A DNA stretch of 54,115 bases from Bacteroidales bacterium (GTDB lineage: Bacteria; Bacteroidota; Bacteroidia; Bacteroidales; ML635J-15): positions 1 to 54,115 of the forward strand of contig QKHS01000063.1 in NCBI GenBank assembly GCA_003249955.1, given 5' to 3'. Of the stretch, positions 43,345-52,983 are shown piece after piece. Under the pieces are notes generated by a model that was not told the DNA's origin, ran no database searches, and saw only the letters and a list, made by a program, of their open reading frames with translations. How positions within the stretch are numbered: the first letter of the stretch is position 1; each line of letters opens with the position of its first letter. The position numbers and the translations under genes are program-made.

Positions 43345-44820
43345 TTAATCTACTCTCGAATAATTGGGGGCCTCTCTGGTTATTGTAACATCATGAGGAT
43401 GATTTTCAACTACTCCGCTTGATGTTATCCTTACAAATTTTGCATTTTCGTGAAGGATTTCTATATTGGCAGCTCCGCAATACCCCATGCCGGCTTTTAA
43501 TCCACCTATAAGCTGATAAATCACTTCGTTAAGAGTTCCTTTGTAAGGTACACGGCCTGATATTCCTTCAGGAACAAGCTTTTTGATATCGTCTTCCATA
43601 TCCTGAAAATATCTGTCTTTTGATCCTTGCTGCATAGCTTCTACAGAGCCCATTCCACGATATGATTTAAACTTACGCCCGTTAAAAATAATTGTCTCTC
43701 CCGGAGCCTCTTCGGTACCGGCAAACAGTCCGCCTGCCATAATACAGTGTGCTCCGGCTGCAATTGCTTTAACAATATCTCCCGAATAACGGATACCTCC
43801 GTCAGCTATAATCGGGATTCCTGTTCCTTTTAATCCTTCGGATACATTCATAATTGCTGTCAACTGCGGCACTCCCACACCGGCAACTACTCTTGTTGTA
43901 CAAATTGAGCCCGGCCCTATGCCTACTTTTACAGCATCAGCACCATTGTCAGCAAGTAATTTGGCAGCCTCTGCCGTAGCAATATTTCCAACAATAATAT
44001 CGATATTTTTAAATTTGCTTTTTGCCGCTTTTAATACCTGGTTTACATTTTTAGTATGTCCGTGAGCTGTATCTATTACAATTGCATCAACTCCGGCTTC
44101 GACAAGAGCTTCCATGCGTGCCATGCTATCTCCTGAAATGCCGACAGCAGCAGCTACTCTGAGCCTTCCGTGTATATCCTTACACGAAAACGGGGCATCT
44201 GCAGCTTTGGTAATGTCTTTATACGTAATCAAACCTACCAGTTTTCCTGACTTGTCAACAACAGGTAACTTTTCAATACGATATCTCATAAAAATATCCT
44301 TGGCTCTGTCGAGTTCAATTCCCTGTTCTGTGGTTATAAGATTCTCCGAAGTCATTATCTCTTTTATCGGCAGGTTTAAGTCTGTCTGAAAACGCATATC
44401 CCTGCTTGTGACAATTCCTTTTAATTTATTGTCACTATCAACGACAGGAATGCCTCCGATATTGTAATCAGACATAATCTTTTTTGCATCACCTACGCTC
44501 CCGTTTATGTTTATAGTTACAGGATTAAGAATCATTGCATTTTCAGCACGCTTAACCTGATGAACATGTTTAGCCTGTTCTGCAACAGACATATTTTTGT
44601 GTATTACTCCTATCCCGCCTTCCCGTGCCATGGCAATTGCCATTTTACTGTCCGTAACAGTATCCATAGCTGCCGATACTATAGGAGTGTTGATTACAAT
44701 ATTTCTGGAAAATCTGGACTGAAGACTTACCGAGTATGGCAAAACCTCAGAATAAGCAGGAATTAACAAGACATCATCAAATGTTAACCCGTCAAAAATA
44801 ATCTTCCCAAAATTTTTCAT
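43345..44820 (-). CDS. guaB: inosine-5'-monophosphate dehydrogenase
   Basis: A 491-aa enzyme oxidising IMP to XMP with NAD+, the committed step of guanine nucleotide synthesis. It is canonical: N-terminal [17 protein letters not shown], the CBS pair at about 95-205, catalytic loop [17 protein letters not shown] with Cys307 and Thr309, [16 protein letters not shown], the flap GSKDRYFQ with the Arg-Tyr pair, and [15 protein letters not shown]. It heads the operon with the foldase genes and has a clear promoter 30-60 bases upstream. A divergent paralogue lies at 2465-3961. Confidence 0.96.
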   Translation of the reverse strand: MKNFGKIIFDGLTFDDVLLIPAYSEVLPYSVSLQSRFSRNIVINTPIVSAAMDTVTDSKMAIAMAREGGIGVIHKNMSVAEQAKHVHQVKRAENAMILNPVTININGSVGDAKKIMSDYNIGGIPVVDSDNKLKGIVTSRDMRFQTDLNLPIKEIMTSENLITTEQGIELDRAKDIFMRYRIEKLPVVDKSGKLVGLITYKDITKAADAPFSCKDIHGRLRVAAAVGISGDSMARMEALVEAGVDAIVIDTAHGHTKNVNQVLKAAKSKFKNIDIIVGNIATAEAAKLLADNGADAVKVGIGPGSICTTRVVAGVGVPQLTAIMNVSEGLKGTGIPIIADGGIRYSGDIVKAIAAGAHCIMAGGLFAGTEEAPGETIIFNGRKFKSYRGMGSVEAMQQGSKDRYFQDMEDDIKKLVPEGISGRVPYKGTLNEVIYQLIGGLKAGMGYCGAANIEILHENAKFVRITSSGVVENHPHDVTITREAPNYSRVD

Positions 44821-44847
44821 CTGTTCATATTTTAAACAAAAATTTTA

Positions 44848-44877
44848 CGAAAATACAACTTTTTGCAGTTTTGTCAA
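44848..44877 (-). promoter_or_regulatory. guaB: guaB operon promoter
   Basis: Minus strand TTG (44877-44875), a 19-base spacer, then TATTTTCG (44855-44848), one base from TAnnTTTG. The predicted start is about 20 bases before the guaB ATG. No binding site for a purine repressor is evident. Confidence 0.45.
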
Positions 44878-45060
44878 AGACTTTTTTTAAATTTGTGTTA
44901 AATAAGGATAAAGGATGAAAGCTTAAAGACAGAAGGCCGGGAATTCGGCAACTCTTAACGGCCGGAGACCGGCAGATAAAAAAGTTGCAGCTAAACAAAG
45001 TTTTTACTTGTGCCTGTTAAATTTATACACTTTAATCCTTTTTTTATTAAAAATTAAAAT

Positions 45061-46968
45061 TTGAGTAAGTACAGAGAAATATTATTAAAATACTGGGGAT
45101 ACGATAAGTTCAGGGATTTGCAGGAAGAGATTGTTGAGTCTGTAGCCGCCGGCAAGGACACACTTGGCTTAATGCCCACAGGTGGAGGAAAGTCTATAAC
45201 CTTTCAGGTTTATAGTCTTGCTAATCCTGGAGTTTGCCTTGTTATTACACCGCTTATCGCACTGATGAAAGATCAGGTTGAAAACCTGCAGAAAAGAAAA
45301 ATAAAAGCTGCTGCAATTTATTCCGGTATGACAAAATCCGAAATAGAAGTTGCATTAAACAATGTATGTAACGGGGACTATAAGTTTTTATACCTGTCAC
45401 CGGAAAGGTTGAAAAACTTCTATTTTCAGGAGCGATTAAAAAGTATGACAGTAAACCTGATAACTGTTGACGAAGCTCATTGTATTTCTCAATGGGGTTA
45501 TGACTTCAGACCGTCTTATCTGGAAATAGCCGGGATACGGGAACAGATTCCCGATGTGCCAATACTGGCTCTTACGGCAACAGCAACTCCCAAAGTAGTT
45601 GTTGACATTCAGGAAAAGCTATGTTTCAAAGAAAAAAATGTCTTACAAAAAAGTTTTGAGAGAAAAAATCTTGTTTACTATGTAGTAAATACCGAAGACA
45701 AGGTAAAACAACTGTTCAAACTTATTACAAAAGTTGACGGCAGCTCAATTGTATATGTCCGTAACAGAAGAAAAACCAAGGAATATGCTTTATTAATGCA
45801 AAAATATCACATCCCTGCCGACTATTATCATGCAGGACTTGATTCAAAAACCCGTGCAGAAAAGCAAAATGCCTGGCAAAAAGGAACCATCCGTATTATG
45901 GTGTGCACAAACGCATTCGGCATGGGAATAGATAAGCCTGATGTAAGACTGGTTGTCCATATGGATTTGCCTGATTCTCCGGAAGCATATTTTCAGGAAG
46001 CCGGAAGAGCCGGAAGAGATGGGAAAAAAGCCTGGGCTTTCCTTGTCACCAATGCTTCTGATAAAGTTCAGATAAAGAAGAACATGACAACTGCTTTTCC
46101 TGAGCTAAAAAAGGTTCTCGAAGTTTATAATGCAATTTGCAACTATCTTGGAATAACGTATGGAGCAGCAAAAGACGCCGAATTTCCTTTCGACATATTT
46201 GACTTTGCAAAAAACTTTAAAATAGACGTATTATCAACATATAATTCCCTTAAAATACTGGAATCAACCGGCTTGATTTCTTACTCAGAGGATGCAAACT
46301 CAACTTCGAGAATATTATTTATTGTAAACCGCGAAGATCTTTACCGTTTTCAGGTTGAAAATGCGAATCTTGACAATTTTATTAAAATGCTCCTGAGAAC
46401 ATACACAGGGATTTTTAATGATTATATCAACATAAGCGAAGATTATCTGGCAAAGAAAGCCGGGGTAAGCACCGAAACTATAATTAACTTATTAAAAGTA
46501 CTGGCACAGTACAAAATTATTCAATACATACCAAGAATTAACAAACCATTAATTCACTTTATTTCCGAGCGTCTCGAAGAAAAAGCAATATTGTTTAACA
46601 AAAAAGATCTGGATTCGCAGAAAGAAAGAACACTGGACAGACTGGAAGCTATGCTGTCGTATGCTGAGAGCACAAACAAGTGCAGAAGTCAGCAATTATT
46701 GGCATACTTCGGCGAAACAGAAGTGGAAAGATGTGGCAGTTGCGATGTATGCTCCCGCAGAAACGAATTAAGTTTAAATAAATATGAATTTGATTTAATT
46801 TTGTCCGAAATCAAAAATATAGTTAATTTAGAGCCTTGTTTGCTTAACGATTTAGTCGATAAAATAGACAGTGACGAATCTAAAATTATCAAAGTAATTC
46901 AATGGTTGTTTGAAAACAAAAAACTAAGATACAATGAAGAACAAAAATTACAATGGATTAAAGAATAA
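45061..46968 (+). CDS. recQ: RecQ-family ATP-dependent DNA helicase (TTG start)
   Basis: A 635-aa 3'-5' helicase for recombination and repair. Walker A MPTGGGKS with Lys44; Walker B DEAHCISQWGYDFRP; helicase motifs ALTATATPKV, YYHAGLDS, CTNAFGMGIDKPDVR and QEAGRAGRDG. A RecQ zinc-binding module carries CRSQQLLAYFGE followed by CGSCDVC, with a winged-helix region around it. The C-terminal HRDC domain of E. coli RecQ appears missing, as in many shorter RecQ proteins. The reading frame has a stop just before the TTG at 45061 and no earlier ATG, so TTG (Met-Ser-Lys-Tyr) is the probable start; the next ATG is about 38 codons in. Confidence 0.92.
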   Translation: MSKYREILLKYWGYDKFRDLQEEIVESVAAGKDTLGLMPTGGGKSITFQVYSLANPGVCLVITPLIALMKDQVENLQKRKIKAAAIYSGMTKSEIEVALNNVCNGDYKFLYLSPERLKNFYFQERLKSMTVNLITVDEAHCISQWGYDFRPSYLEIAGIREQIPDVPILALTATATPKVVVDIQEKLCFKEKNVLQKSFERKNLVYYVVNTEDKVKQLFKLITKVDGSSIVYVRNRRKTKEYALLMQKYHIPADYYHAGLDSKTRAEKQNAWQKGTIRIMVCTNAFGMGIDKPDVRLVVHMDLPDSPEAYFQEAGRAGRDGKKAWAFLVTNASDKVQIKKNMTTAFPELKKVLEVYNAICNYLGITYGAAKDAEFPFDIFDFAKNFKIDVLSTYNSLKILESTGLISYSEDANSTSRILFIVNREDLYRFQVENANLDNFIKMLLRTYTGIFNDYINISEDYLAKKAGVSTETIINLLKVLAQYKIIQYIPRINKPLIHFISERLEEKAILFNKKDLDSQKERTLDRLEAMLSYAESTNKCRSQQLLAYFGETEVERCGSCDVCSRRNELSLNKYEFDLILSEIKNIVNLEPCLLNDLVDKIDSDESKIIKVIQWLFENKKLRYNEEQKLQWIKE

Positions 46969-47692
46969 ACTCAGTAAAATCGCTGTATTTTCAATAATTT
47001 TCGCTTTCGGATATGCAGTATTTTCATGCGCTTCGAGCGAAATTGCAAACTCCGAAGATGTAAATCAGGCTAAAATCCACATGGGCTATTCTGTGGTTTA
47101 TGACGCATCATCTGGCGACGATTACACTGTTACCGCACAGTTTCGCTTTGGTGGCAGCAAAGGAACAACATTAAGGTTATCTGATCCAAGCAAGGTACTT
47201 GTTAACGATGTGGAAATGGATGAGAATTCAGATTCTTTCAGCGGTTGTTATTATCAGAAAACAGTTAGCGGTACAAATGAATTTACAATTAAATTCATTG
47301 ATACCGAAAACAAAGAATACACAAACAGTGTAAAAATCAATCCTGTTAAACCAGGCATTATTGACACTATTGACGCTGACACAAAAACTATTGTCTATTT
47401 TACAGGAATTCCCATTAAAGCAAATGAAACAGTTAATATTGTAATTGAAGACAATGAAGGTAACCGCGCTGAAGCGGATTCAGATATTTCCGGCAGTGAT
47501 TATGTAGTTTTTACTCCGGAAAATATGCAGACATTAGTTGCAGGGAAGGCAGAAATGTACATTACCAGATCTTTATCAGTAAACCTTGAACAAAAAGCTG
47601 ATGAAGGCGGAAATTTTTACGCTGAATACAAATCTGAGAAAATTCCCGTTACTGTTAAGAAAAAAGCAGTTGCTGCAAAAAGTGAACAATAG
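46934..47692 (+). CDS. lipoprotein of unknown function
   Basis: A 252-aa lipoprotein. Its start overlaps the recQ 3' end by 35 bases in a different frame. A positive N-terminus (MKNKNYNGLKNKLSK), a hydrophobic stretch and lipobox AVFSC (Cys32) give a type II signal. The mature part is two or three beta-sandwich-like repeats, with YTVTAQFRFGGSKGTTLRLS, FTIKFIDTENKEYTNSVK and VNIVIEDNEGNRAEADSDI; the last resembles Ig-like strands. There is no homology I can name. No other in-frame ATG exists until after the lipobox, so the overlapping start is supported. Confidence 0.72.
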   Translation: MKNKNYNGLKNKLSKIAVFSIIFAFGYAVFSCASSEIANSEDVNQAKIHMGYSVVYDASSGDDYTVTAQFRFGGSKGTTLRLSDPSKVLVNDVEMDENSDSFSGCYYQKTVSGTNEFTIKFIDTENKEYTNSVKINPVKPGIIDTIDADTKTIVYFTGIPIKANETVNIVIEDNEGNRAEADSDISGSDYVVFTPENMQTLVAGKAEMYITRSLSVNLEQKADEGGNFYAEYKSEKIPVTVKKKAVAAKSEQ

Positions 47693-47738
47693 AATTATTA
47701 AAAATCAAATTACTGAACTTACAGGTAAAAAACAAATT

Positions 47739-48179
47739 ATGAAAAAACAACAATTATTAATATTGATTTTGCTGACAATATTATCTCAAACCCTGATGTT
47801 TTGCGGAAAAACAGACACCGATCTGGAATGGGAAGAAGATATTCAGGGATATTGGGTTCCGACAGGAACAGACTACTTGCCTGTTGCCGATATGCCCACA
47901 TACAAATTTGATGCAAACAGCCGTGGTGCGTCCTACTACGCTCCTTTTCAGGATATCGACAGCTTTAGCTGGGAAATTAAAAGAACTCAGCTTAAAATTT
48001 ATTACGACGAAGCTCCTGCATACTACATAGGTTACGATAAATATAACAGCAGAAGTTTATTCAAAATAAGAGAAGTAAATGACACATCTATTTCAGTTAC
48101 ACAATTTTTCAGTACCGGTTATCAGAAAGAATATTACATGAAAAAGTCAGTGTTGGTGGAGGAAGAAGAAGACTTTTAA
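47739..48179 (+). CDS. small lipoprotein, possibly lipocalin-like
   Basis: A 146-aa lipoprotein. A start further upstream (47586) would run through the preceding gene, whereas the ATG at 47739 gives a clean signal: MKKQQLLILILLTILSQTLMFCGK, with lipidated Cys near residue 22. The mature portion begins with WEEDIQGYWVPTGTDYLP, an N-terminal GxW strand like small lipocalin-type lipoproteins, and ends acidic (VEEEEDF). Nothing else is recognised. It follows the 252-aa lipoprotein by 46 bases and may share its transcript. Confidence 0.68.
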   Translation: MKKQQLLILILLTILSQTLMFCGKTDTDLEWEEDIQGYWVPTGTDYLPVADMPTYKFDANSRGASYYAPFQDIDSFSWEIKRTQLKIYYDEAPAYYIGYDKYNSRSLFKIREVNDTSISVTQFFSTGYQKEYYMKKSVLVEEEEDF

Positions 48180-48275
48180 TTACCACTCCTCCATTCATAT
48201 GTTTTAAAATACATAAAAATACTGTTACTGTTTGAAATATCTTTTATATAATTGTGCCAAACAAATGTAAAAATT

Positions 48276-49595
48276 ATGATGGACACACCTGTAAATGTAA
48301 ATATCGTTAATTCAGAAATTGAAAAATCGGGATTAAAAAATTTAGGAAAAGCAACAATACGTGAAATAGTCGGACTTGTTAATAAAATTCAGGATACATC
48401 CGGAATAAAATTCATTCGTATGGAAATGGGAGTTCCCGGTCTTAATCCGCCGCAAATCGGAATTGATGCAGAAATTGAAGCATTAAGAAGCGGGGTTGCT
48501 TCCGACTATCCTATGGTTGACGGAGTAAGATCGTTAAAAGTTGAAACCTCTAAGTTTGTTAAAAACTTTATGGGAATAAATATAAGTTCCGAGTCTTGTA
48601 TTCCGGCAGTTGGTTCCATGCAAGGTGCTTATGCAACATTTTTATTATGTTCGAATCTGGAACCGGGCAAAGACACTGCACTTTTTATCGACCCGGGATT
48701 TCCGGTTCAAAAACAGCAATTCCGTGTAATGGGGCATAAATACGAAAGTTTCGACGTATATAATTACAGAGGTGAAGCACTCAGAGAGAAAATAGAATCA
48801 TATCTTTCGAAAGGAAATATTAACTCTATAATATATTCAAACCCGAATAACCCTAGCTGGATATGTTTTACAAATGAGGAATTAAAAATTATCGGTGATC
48901 TGGCAAATAAATATGATGTAATCGTTATCGAAGACCTTGCATATTTCGGAATGGATTTCCGCAAAGATTTATATCATCCCGGACAGCCTCCTTATCAGGC
49001 TTCTGTTGCCAATTACACCGAAAACTATGTTTTGCTTATTTCAGGTTCAAAAGCCTTCAGTTATGCAGGGCAAAGAATTGCAGTAGTTGCAATATCCGAT
49101 AAAATATACAACCGCACCTATCCGTATCTTACAGAAAGATTCGGGTGTGATAAATTCGGATATACTTTTGTTCTAAGAATTATCTATGCTTTGAGTTCCG
49201 GAGCGACACATTCCTCTCAATATGCTTTGGCTGCAATGCTTAACGCTGCCAACGAAGGCAGATTTAATTTTATTGAAGAAGTTAAAGAATACGGCAACAG
49301 AGCCCATACTATGAAACAAATGTTTCTTGAAGCCGGATTTAAAATAGTTTACGACAAAGACCTTAACGAAGATATTGCAGACGGTTTCTATTTTACAATT
49401 TCATATCCCGGACTATCCGGCGGAGAATTGGTAAAAGAACTTTTGTATTATGGAATCAGTGCAATTTCTCTCGATAATACAGGCAGTTTGCGTAGTGAAG
49501 GATTACGTGCCTGCGTTTCTCAGATAACAAATGACAAAATGCCGGTACTTCAGGAACGGCTGTATGCATTTATGCATAATCACAAGCAAAGCTAA
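48276..49595 (+). CDS. PLP-dependent aminotransferase, fold type I
   Basis: A 439-aa class I/II aminotransferase. The PLP lysine is Lys259 in ISGSKAFSYAGQRIAV. Cofactor-binding elements are YSNPNNPSWICF, EDLAYFGMDF (Asp to the PLP pyridine nitrogen) and the C-terminal LRSEGLRACVSQ, where the conserved carboxylate-binding Arg is expected. The N-terminus is GVPGLNPPQIGIDAEIEAL. The start at 48276 (MMDTPVN) is preferred over a GTG/ATG-like start 24 bases earlier. The substrate is unassigned: aspartate/aromatic-type transaminase or a C-S lyase are both compatible. Confidence 0.85.
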   Translation: MMDTPVNVNIVNSEIEKSGLKNLGKATIREIVGLVNKIQDTSGIKFIRMEMGVPGLNPPQIGIDAEIEALRSGVASDYPMVDGVRSLKVETSKFVKNFMGINISSESCIPAVGSMQGAYATFLLCSNLEPGKDTALFIDPGFPVQKQQFRVMGHKYESFDVYNYRGEALREKIESYLSKGNINSIIYSNPNNPSWICFTNEELKIIGDLANKYDVIVIEDLAYFGMDFRKDLYHPGQPPYQASVANYTENYVLLISGSKAFSYAGQRIAVVAISDKIYNRTYPYLTERFGCDKFGYTFVLRIIYALSSGATHSSQYALAAMLNAANEGRFNFIEEVKEYGNRAHTMKQMFLEAGFKIVYDKDLNEDIADGFYFTISYPGLSGGELVKELLYYGISAISLDNTGSLRSEGLRACVSQITNDKMPVLQERLYAFMHNHKQS

Positions 49596-49597
49596 CA

Positions 49598-49942
49598 ATG
49601 GCTCTTAAAATTAAATCCGGGAATATCACGGCAGAATCAGTTCAGCAGTCTCTGACTGCTGCATTTCCTGATTTACAGGTAAAGACTCCTAATAAAAGTA
49701 CCGTTGTCGTTATCAAATCTAAAATAATGTGTGTTGTGCGCATTCGCAAAAACGGTTTAAAAATTCAGGGAGATTTAAATACTAAAGATCCTGTTAACAT
49801 TGCTCTGATTGCTTTAGGTGTGATATTGGGTGTGATAGGAGTTTTTCTCATTTTCGGAATTTTATACCTTATCCGTTTAAAAGCAATTAAAGAGTTGCGC
49901 AACAAGGTATATTCCGTTTTAGACGGCATGGGTAATGTTTGA
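49598..49942 (+). CDS. small membrane protein of unknown function
   Basis: A 114-aa protein. The N-terminal ~68 residues form a small alpha-beta domain (ITAESVQQSLTAAFPDLQVK, TVVVIKSKIMCVVRIRK). A pair of closely spaced hydrophobic stretches (IALIALGVILGVIGVFLIFGILYLI, residues 68-92) follows, probably one or two membrane passes. A basic C-terminal helix faces the cytoplasm. It starts three bases after the aminotransferase and overlaps the HD-domain gene by eight bases, so all three are translationally linked. The family is not recognised. Confidence 0.65.
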   Translation: MALKIKSGNITAESVQQSLTAAFPDLQVKTPNKSTVVVIKSKIMCVVRIRKNGLKIQGDLNTKDPVNIALIALGVILGVIGVFLIFGILYLIRLKAIKELRNKVYSVLDGMGNV

Positions 49943-50708
49943 TATAGACAGATACATCCTGAGGTTTGATAATTATTGCGACAGATTTGTAAATGAAAAC
50001 ATTTCCGGGAATACTCTGGAGAATATACATCTGAAAATCACTCACAGTAAAAATGTTTTATCCCATTGCGAAAACATTGCAAAAACAGAAAATCTTAATG
50101 CTGAGGATTTTTTCATTGCACAATTATGCGGATTATTTCACGATATCGGACGCTTTGAACAGTTCACAAAATACAACACATTTAAAGATGATGAATCTGT
50201 TTATCATGGTGCTTTAGGTGCAGATGTCATCGAAAAGGAAGAATTCCTGAACGACCTGCCGGAAAACATTAAAAGTCTTGTAATAACTGCTGTTTTGAAT
50301 CATGGTCTTATCAGAATCCCGGCAAACACAAAAGGGAAAGCGCTGTTTTTTTCAGGCCTTATAAGAGATGCTGATAAAGCAGATATTTTCGGGATAGTTG
50401 CCAAATATTATCGCAGTAAAGGCCCCAGAAATATTGCATTGGAATATGGTCTTGATGACAGTCCACAAATTTCGGAAAAAGTCTTGAATTGCTTTTTAAA
50501 TTCAGAACTGATTTCAAAAGACGATCTGCAAACGCTGAATGACTTTAAGACAATGCAGCTTGCCTGGATTTTTGATCTTAATTTTAATTATACAAAGCAA
50601 TATATACTTAATTGTAATTTTACAGACATTGTTCTGGAAACCATTACAGATAATAAGCCAAAAGATCAAATCAGAAAAATTATAAAAAAAACATTATCTA
50701 AAGATTAA
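49935..50708 (+). CDS. HD-domain phosphohydrolase
   Basis: A 257-aa metal-dependent HD hydrolase. The signature HD is in GLFHDIGRFEQF (about residues 72-73), with a following His in YHGALGAD, His in AVLNHGLIRIP and Asp in RDADKADIFGI; these make the metal site of HD phosphohydrolases. A likely activity is hydrolysis of a phosphate ester or nucleotide, but the substrate is unknown. There is no GD-GYP motif, so it is not a classical cyclic-di-GMP phosphodiesterase. It overlaps the small membrane protein upstream by eight bases. Confidence 0.85.
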   Translation: MFDIDRYILRFDNYCDRFVNENISGNTLENIHLKITHSKNVLSHCENIAKTENLNAEDFFIAQLCGLFHDIGRFEQFTKYNTFKDDESVYHGALGADVIEKEEFLNDLPENIKSLVITAVLNHGLIRIPANTKGKALFFSGLIRDADKADIFGIVAKYYRSKGPRNIALEYGLDDSPQISEKVLNCFLNSELISKDDLQTLNDFKTMQLAWIFDLNFNYTKQYILNCNFTDIVLETITDNKPKDQIRKIIKKTLSKD

Positions 50709-50903
50709 TATTTTAAGTCTAATGTGCAGAGTTTTGCTTTTAAAATATGGATTACGAAACTGCAAAATAATTCAGAAAATAATCTAAAACAAGTTTTTAA
50801 ATCCATAATTAACTTATTTAAATTTAAAACTCAAAAACAAAGCACTCCAAACTAAATTTCAGAACAATTGCAAAATTTATTATTTTTGAAAAAATTTAAC
50901 AAA

Positions 50904-52268
50904 ATGAAAGCATTTAAAGCATACGACATCAGAGGTGTTTACAATAAAGATTTTAATAAAGAAGATGTTTACAAAGTAGGATATTTTTTACCTCAGGTAC
51001 TAAAAACAGATAAAATTCTGGTTGGAAGAGATGTAAGAGAATCTTCCCCCGAAATACTTAAATATCTGGTAAAAGGAATTACTGATGCCGGTGCAAATGT
51101 ATTTTATACAGGTCTGGCAACCACTCCTATGATTTATTATGCCACTGCAAAATTTGGTTTTGACGGTTCTGTAATGATTACTGCCTCTCATAACCCTGCC
51201 GAGTATAACGGACTAAAAGTTTCAGGTACAAATGCCCGTCCGGTTGGTTATGATACCGGGTTAAAAGAAGTGGAAACTCTTATGGAAACCCGGGATATTG
51301 TAGTTGCAGAACAAAAAGGAGAATTCCACGAAATTAATGTACATGACACTTATCTTGAATTCTTAAAACAATATGTTCCTGATTTATCCGGATTAAAAAT
51401 AAGCATGGATGTAAGCAATGGCATGGCAGCCCTGTTTATAAAAGACCTTTTGGGAAAGGATATTATGTATTTTTATGACGAACTGGACGGTCGTTTTCCT
51501 AATCACGAAGCCAATCCGCTGGTTGCAAGAAACATTGTTGACCTTCAGAATCATGTAAAAGAAAACAAATCCGATATCGGAGTAATTTTCGATGGCGATG
51601 CCGACAGGGTTATGTTTGTTGATGAAAATGCGCAGTTCATTTCCCCGGATTTAATGATTGCAGTCCTCGCCCACTATTTTCTTGAAGAAAAAGGATTAAA
51701 AGGCAAAGTTATTCAGGATATACGCACATCAAAAGCCGTTGGAGAATATATTGCAAAATTCGGTTCAACAATGGAAATGTGGCGTGTAGGCAGAGCTTAC
51801 GCGGCTACAAAACTCAAAGAAATTGACGGAATTTTCGGAGGAGAACTGGCAGGTCATTATTACTTTAAAGATTTTTACTACTCCGATTCCGGGATTCTTG
51901 CAAGCCTGCTGATACTTGATGTGATTGCCAAAATGAAAAAGAAAGGAATATCGGTATCGCAGTTAATAGCAGATATTAAAAAATATGAAAATTCCGGCGA
52001 ATTAAACTTTAAAATAGAAGATAAACAAGGTGCCATGGATGCTGTTATTGACTACTTCAGAACGCTGGAAACACCAACTGCATTTTACGATTTCGACGGT
52101 TACAGAATCGAATACAAAGACTGGTGGCTGAATATAAGGCCTTCGAACACAGAACCATACCTGAGGTTTCTGGCAGAAGCAAATTCTCAAAAACTTCTTA
52201 AAGAAATTGTAGATCAGGTTATTGGGATTATTGAAGGTTACGGCGGAGAAATAACTGACGGGCATTGA
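50904..52268 (+). CDS. phosphomannomutase/phosphoglucomutase
   Basis: A 454-aa alpha-D-phosphohexomutase. Start: the ATG at 50904 (MKAFKAYDIRG), 36 bases inside the longest frame, because the YDIRG motif must sit at the N-terminus. Domain 1 has the active serine Ser95 in ITASHNPAEYNGLK. Domain 2 has metal loop FDGDADRVMFVD. The sugar loop reads GGELAGHYYF and the phosphate loop RPSNTEPYLRF. It interconverts hexose 1- and 6-phosphates for polysaccharide or LPS sugar supply. A -7-like TATTTTTG lies at 50881-50888. Its downstream terminator is the inverted repeat near 52300. Confidence 0.93.
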   Translation: MKAFKAYDIRGVYNKDFNKEDVYKVGYFLPQVLKTDKILVGRDVRESSPEILKYLVKGITDAGANVFYTGLATTPMIYYATAKFGFDGSVMITASHNPAEYNGLKVSGTNARPVGYDTGLKEVETLMETRDIVVAEQKGEFHEINVHDTYLEFLKQYVPDLSGLKISMDVSNGMAALFIKDLLGKDIMYFYDELDGRFPNHEANPLVARNIVDLQNHVKENKSDIGVIFDGDADRVMFVDENAQFISPDLMIAVLAHYFLEEKGLKGKVIQDIRTSKAVGEYIAKFGSTMEMWRVGRAYAATKLKEIDGIFGGELAGHYYFKDFYYSDSGILASLLILDVIAKMKKKGISVSQLIADIKKYENSGELNFKIEDKQGAMDAVIDYFRTLETPTAFYDFDGYRIEYKDWWLNIRPSNTEPYLRFLAEANSQKLLKEIVDQVIGIIEGYGGEITDGH

Positions 52269-52295
52269 TTTGTTCATCGGTTCCACAGTTCATCT

Positions 52296-52334
52296 GTTCA
52301 TCAGTTTAACAGTTTAAAGTTTTAACTGATGAAC
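52296..52334. terminator. bidirectional terminator-like inverted repeat
   Basis: Eleven-base perfect stem GTTCATCAGTT (52296-52306) / AACTGATGAAC (52324-52334) with a 17-base loop, between the converging phosphohexomutase gene and the small exported-protein gene. It is embedded in several related GTTCATC/CAGTTTAA pieces, so it may also be repeat-derived. There is no long T-run on either strand. Confidence 0.5.
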
Positions 52335-52361
52335 TGTGAAACTGTTAAATATTACCACATT

Positions 52362-52847
52362 CTATTCTTCATCTTCAAATTCTTCGTCAAAAACTTTTTC
52401 GAAATCAGTCTTTTTGTCGTCGATAGATTCAAAGTTTTCACATTGTCTGCGATACTGGTCATAGTCCTTCTCAAGTTCCAGATACTTATAAATATCTTTT
52501 GCCCTGAATATTCCTGATGATTTTATCTTTGCCAGATCATCAAAAAAGCTGTTCAGGCATCTGCATCCTGAAGGCAAATTATTAAGCTGTTTAAAATAAA
52601 TATCTATTAACATTACATTTGCCTCAAACCGCATAAGCAAATACTTACGCGAGTCTGTATTCACCGGGATATTTTCGACAACAATTTCCAGACTTTCTGC
52701 AGCTTCTTTATAACGTTTTTTGTTATAATCGTTTTCTCCGTCTTCGTAGCTCTTATCAGCAGCCTTTAACAAACGGGAATCCTGAGCTGAGGCATAAGTC
52801 GTAAAAAACAAGCCTGCGAAAATCAGTAATAATAAATTCTTTTTCAT
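52362..52847 (-). CDS. small exported TPR-like protein
   Basis: A 161-aa protein: signal peptide (MKKNLLLLIFAGLFFTTYASAQ), then a TPR-like helical segment (LLKAADKSYEDGENDYNKKRYKEAAESLEIVV). A second part has Cys residues in PSGCRCLNSF, and the C-terminus is strongly acidic (DFEKVFDEEFEDEE). It is presumably periplasmic. It does not match a named family that I know. A -7-like TATCTTTG (minus, 52898-52891) precedes the start. Confidence 0.68.
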   Translation of the reverse strand: MKKNLLLLIFAGLFFTTYASAQDSRLLKAADKSYEDGENDYNKKRYKEAAESLEIVVENIPVNTDSRKYLLMRFEANVMLIDIYFKQLNNLPSGCRCLNSFFDDLAKIKSSGIFRAKDIYKYLELEKDYDQYRRQCENFESIDDKKTDFEKVFDEEFEDEE

Positions 52848-52983
52848 AACCGTAATTTTAATGTTCGTGAATGCTTAGCAAAATGCTTACCAAAGATAAA
52901 GTATTTATTCTAATCTTAAATCATTTTTAATTTATCATAAAAAACTCATCCCGAAAAAATGTCATTTTTTATTTTCTGACTTT

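Noticed and set aside
52296-52334. Transposon end
   Set aside because: The inverted repeat is short, lies between two convergent genes and fits a terminator better; no transposase is nearby.
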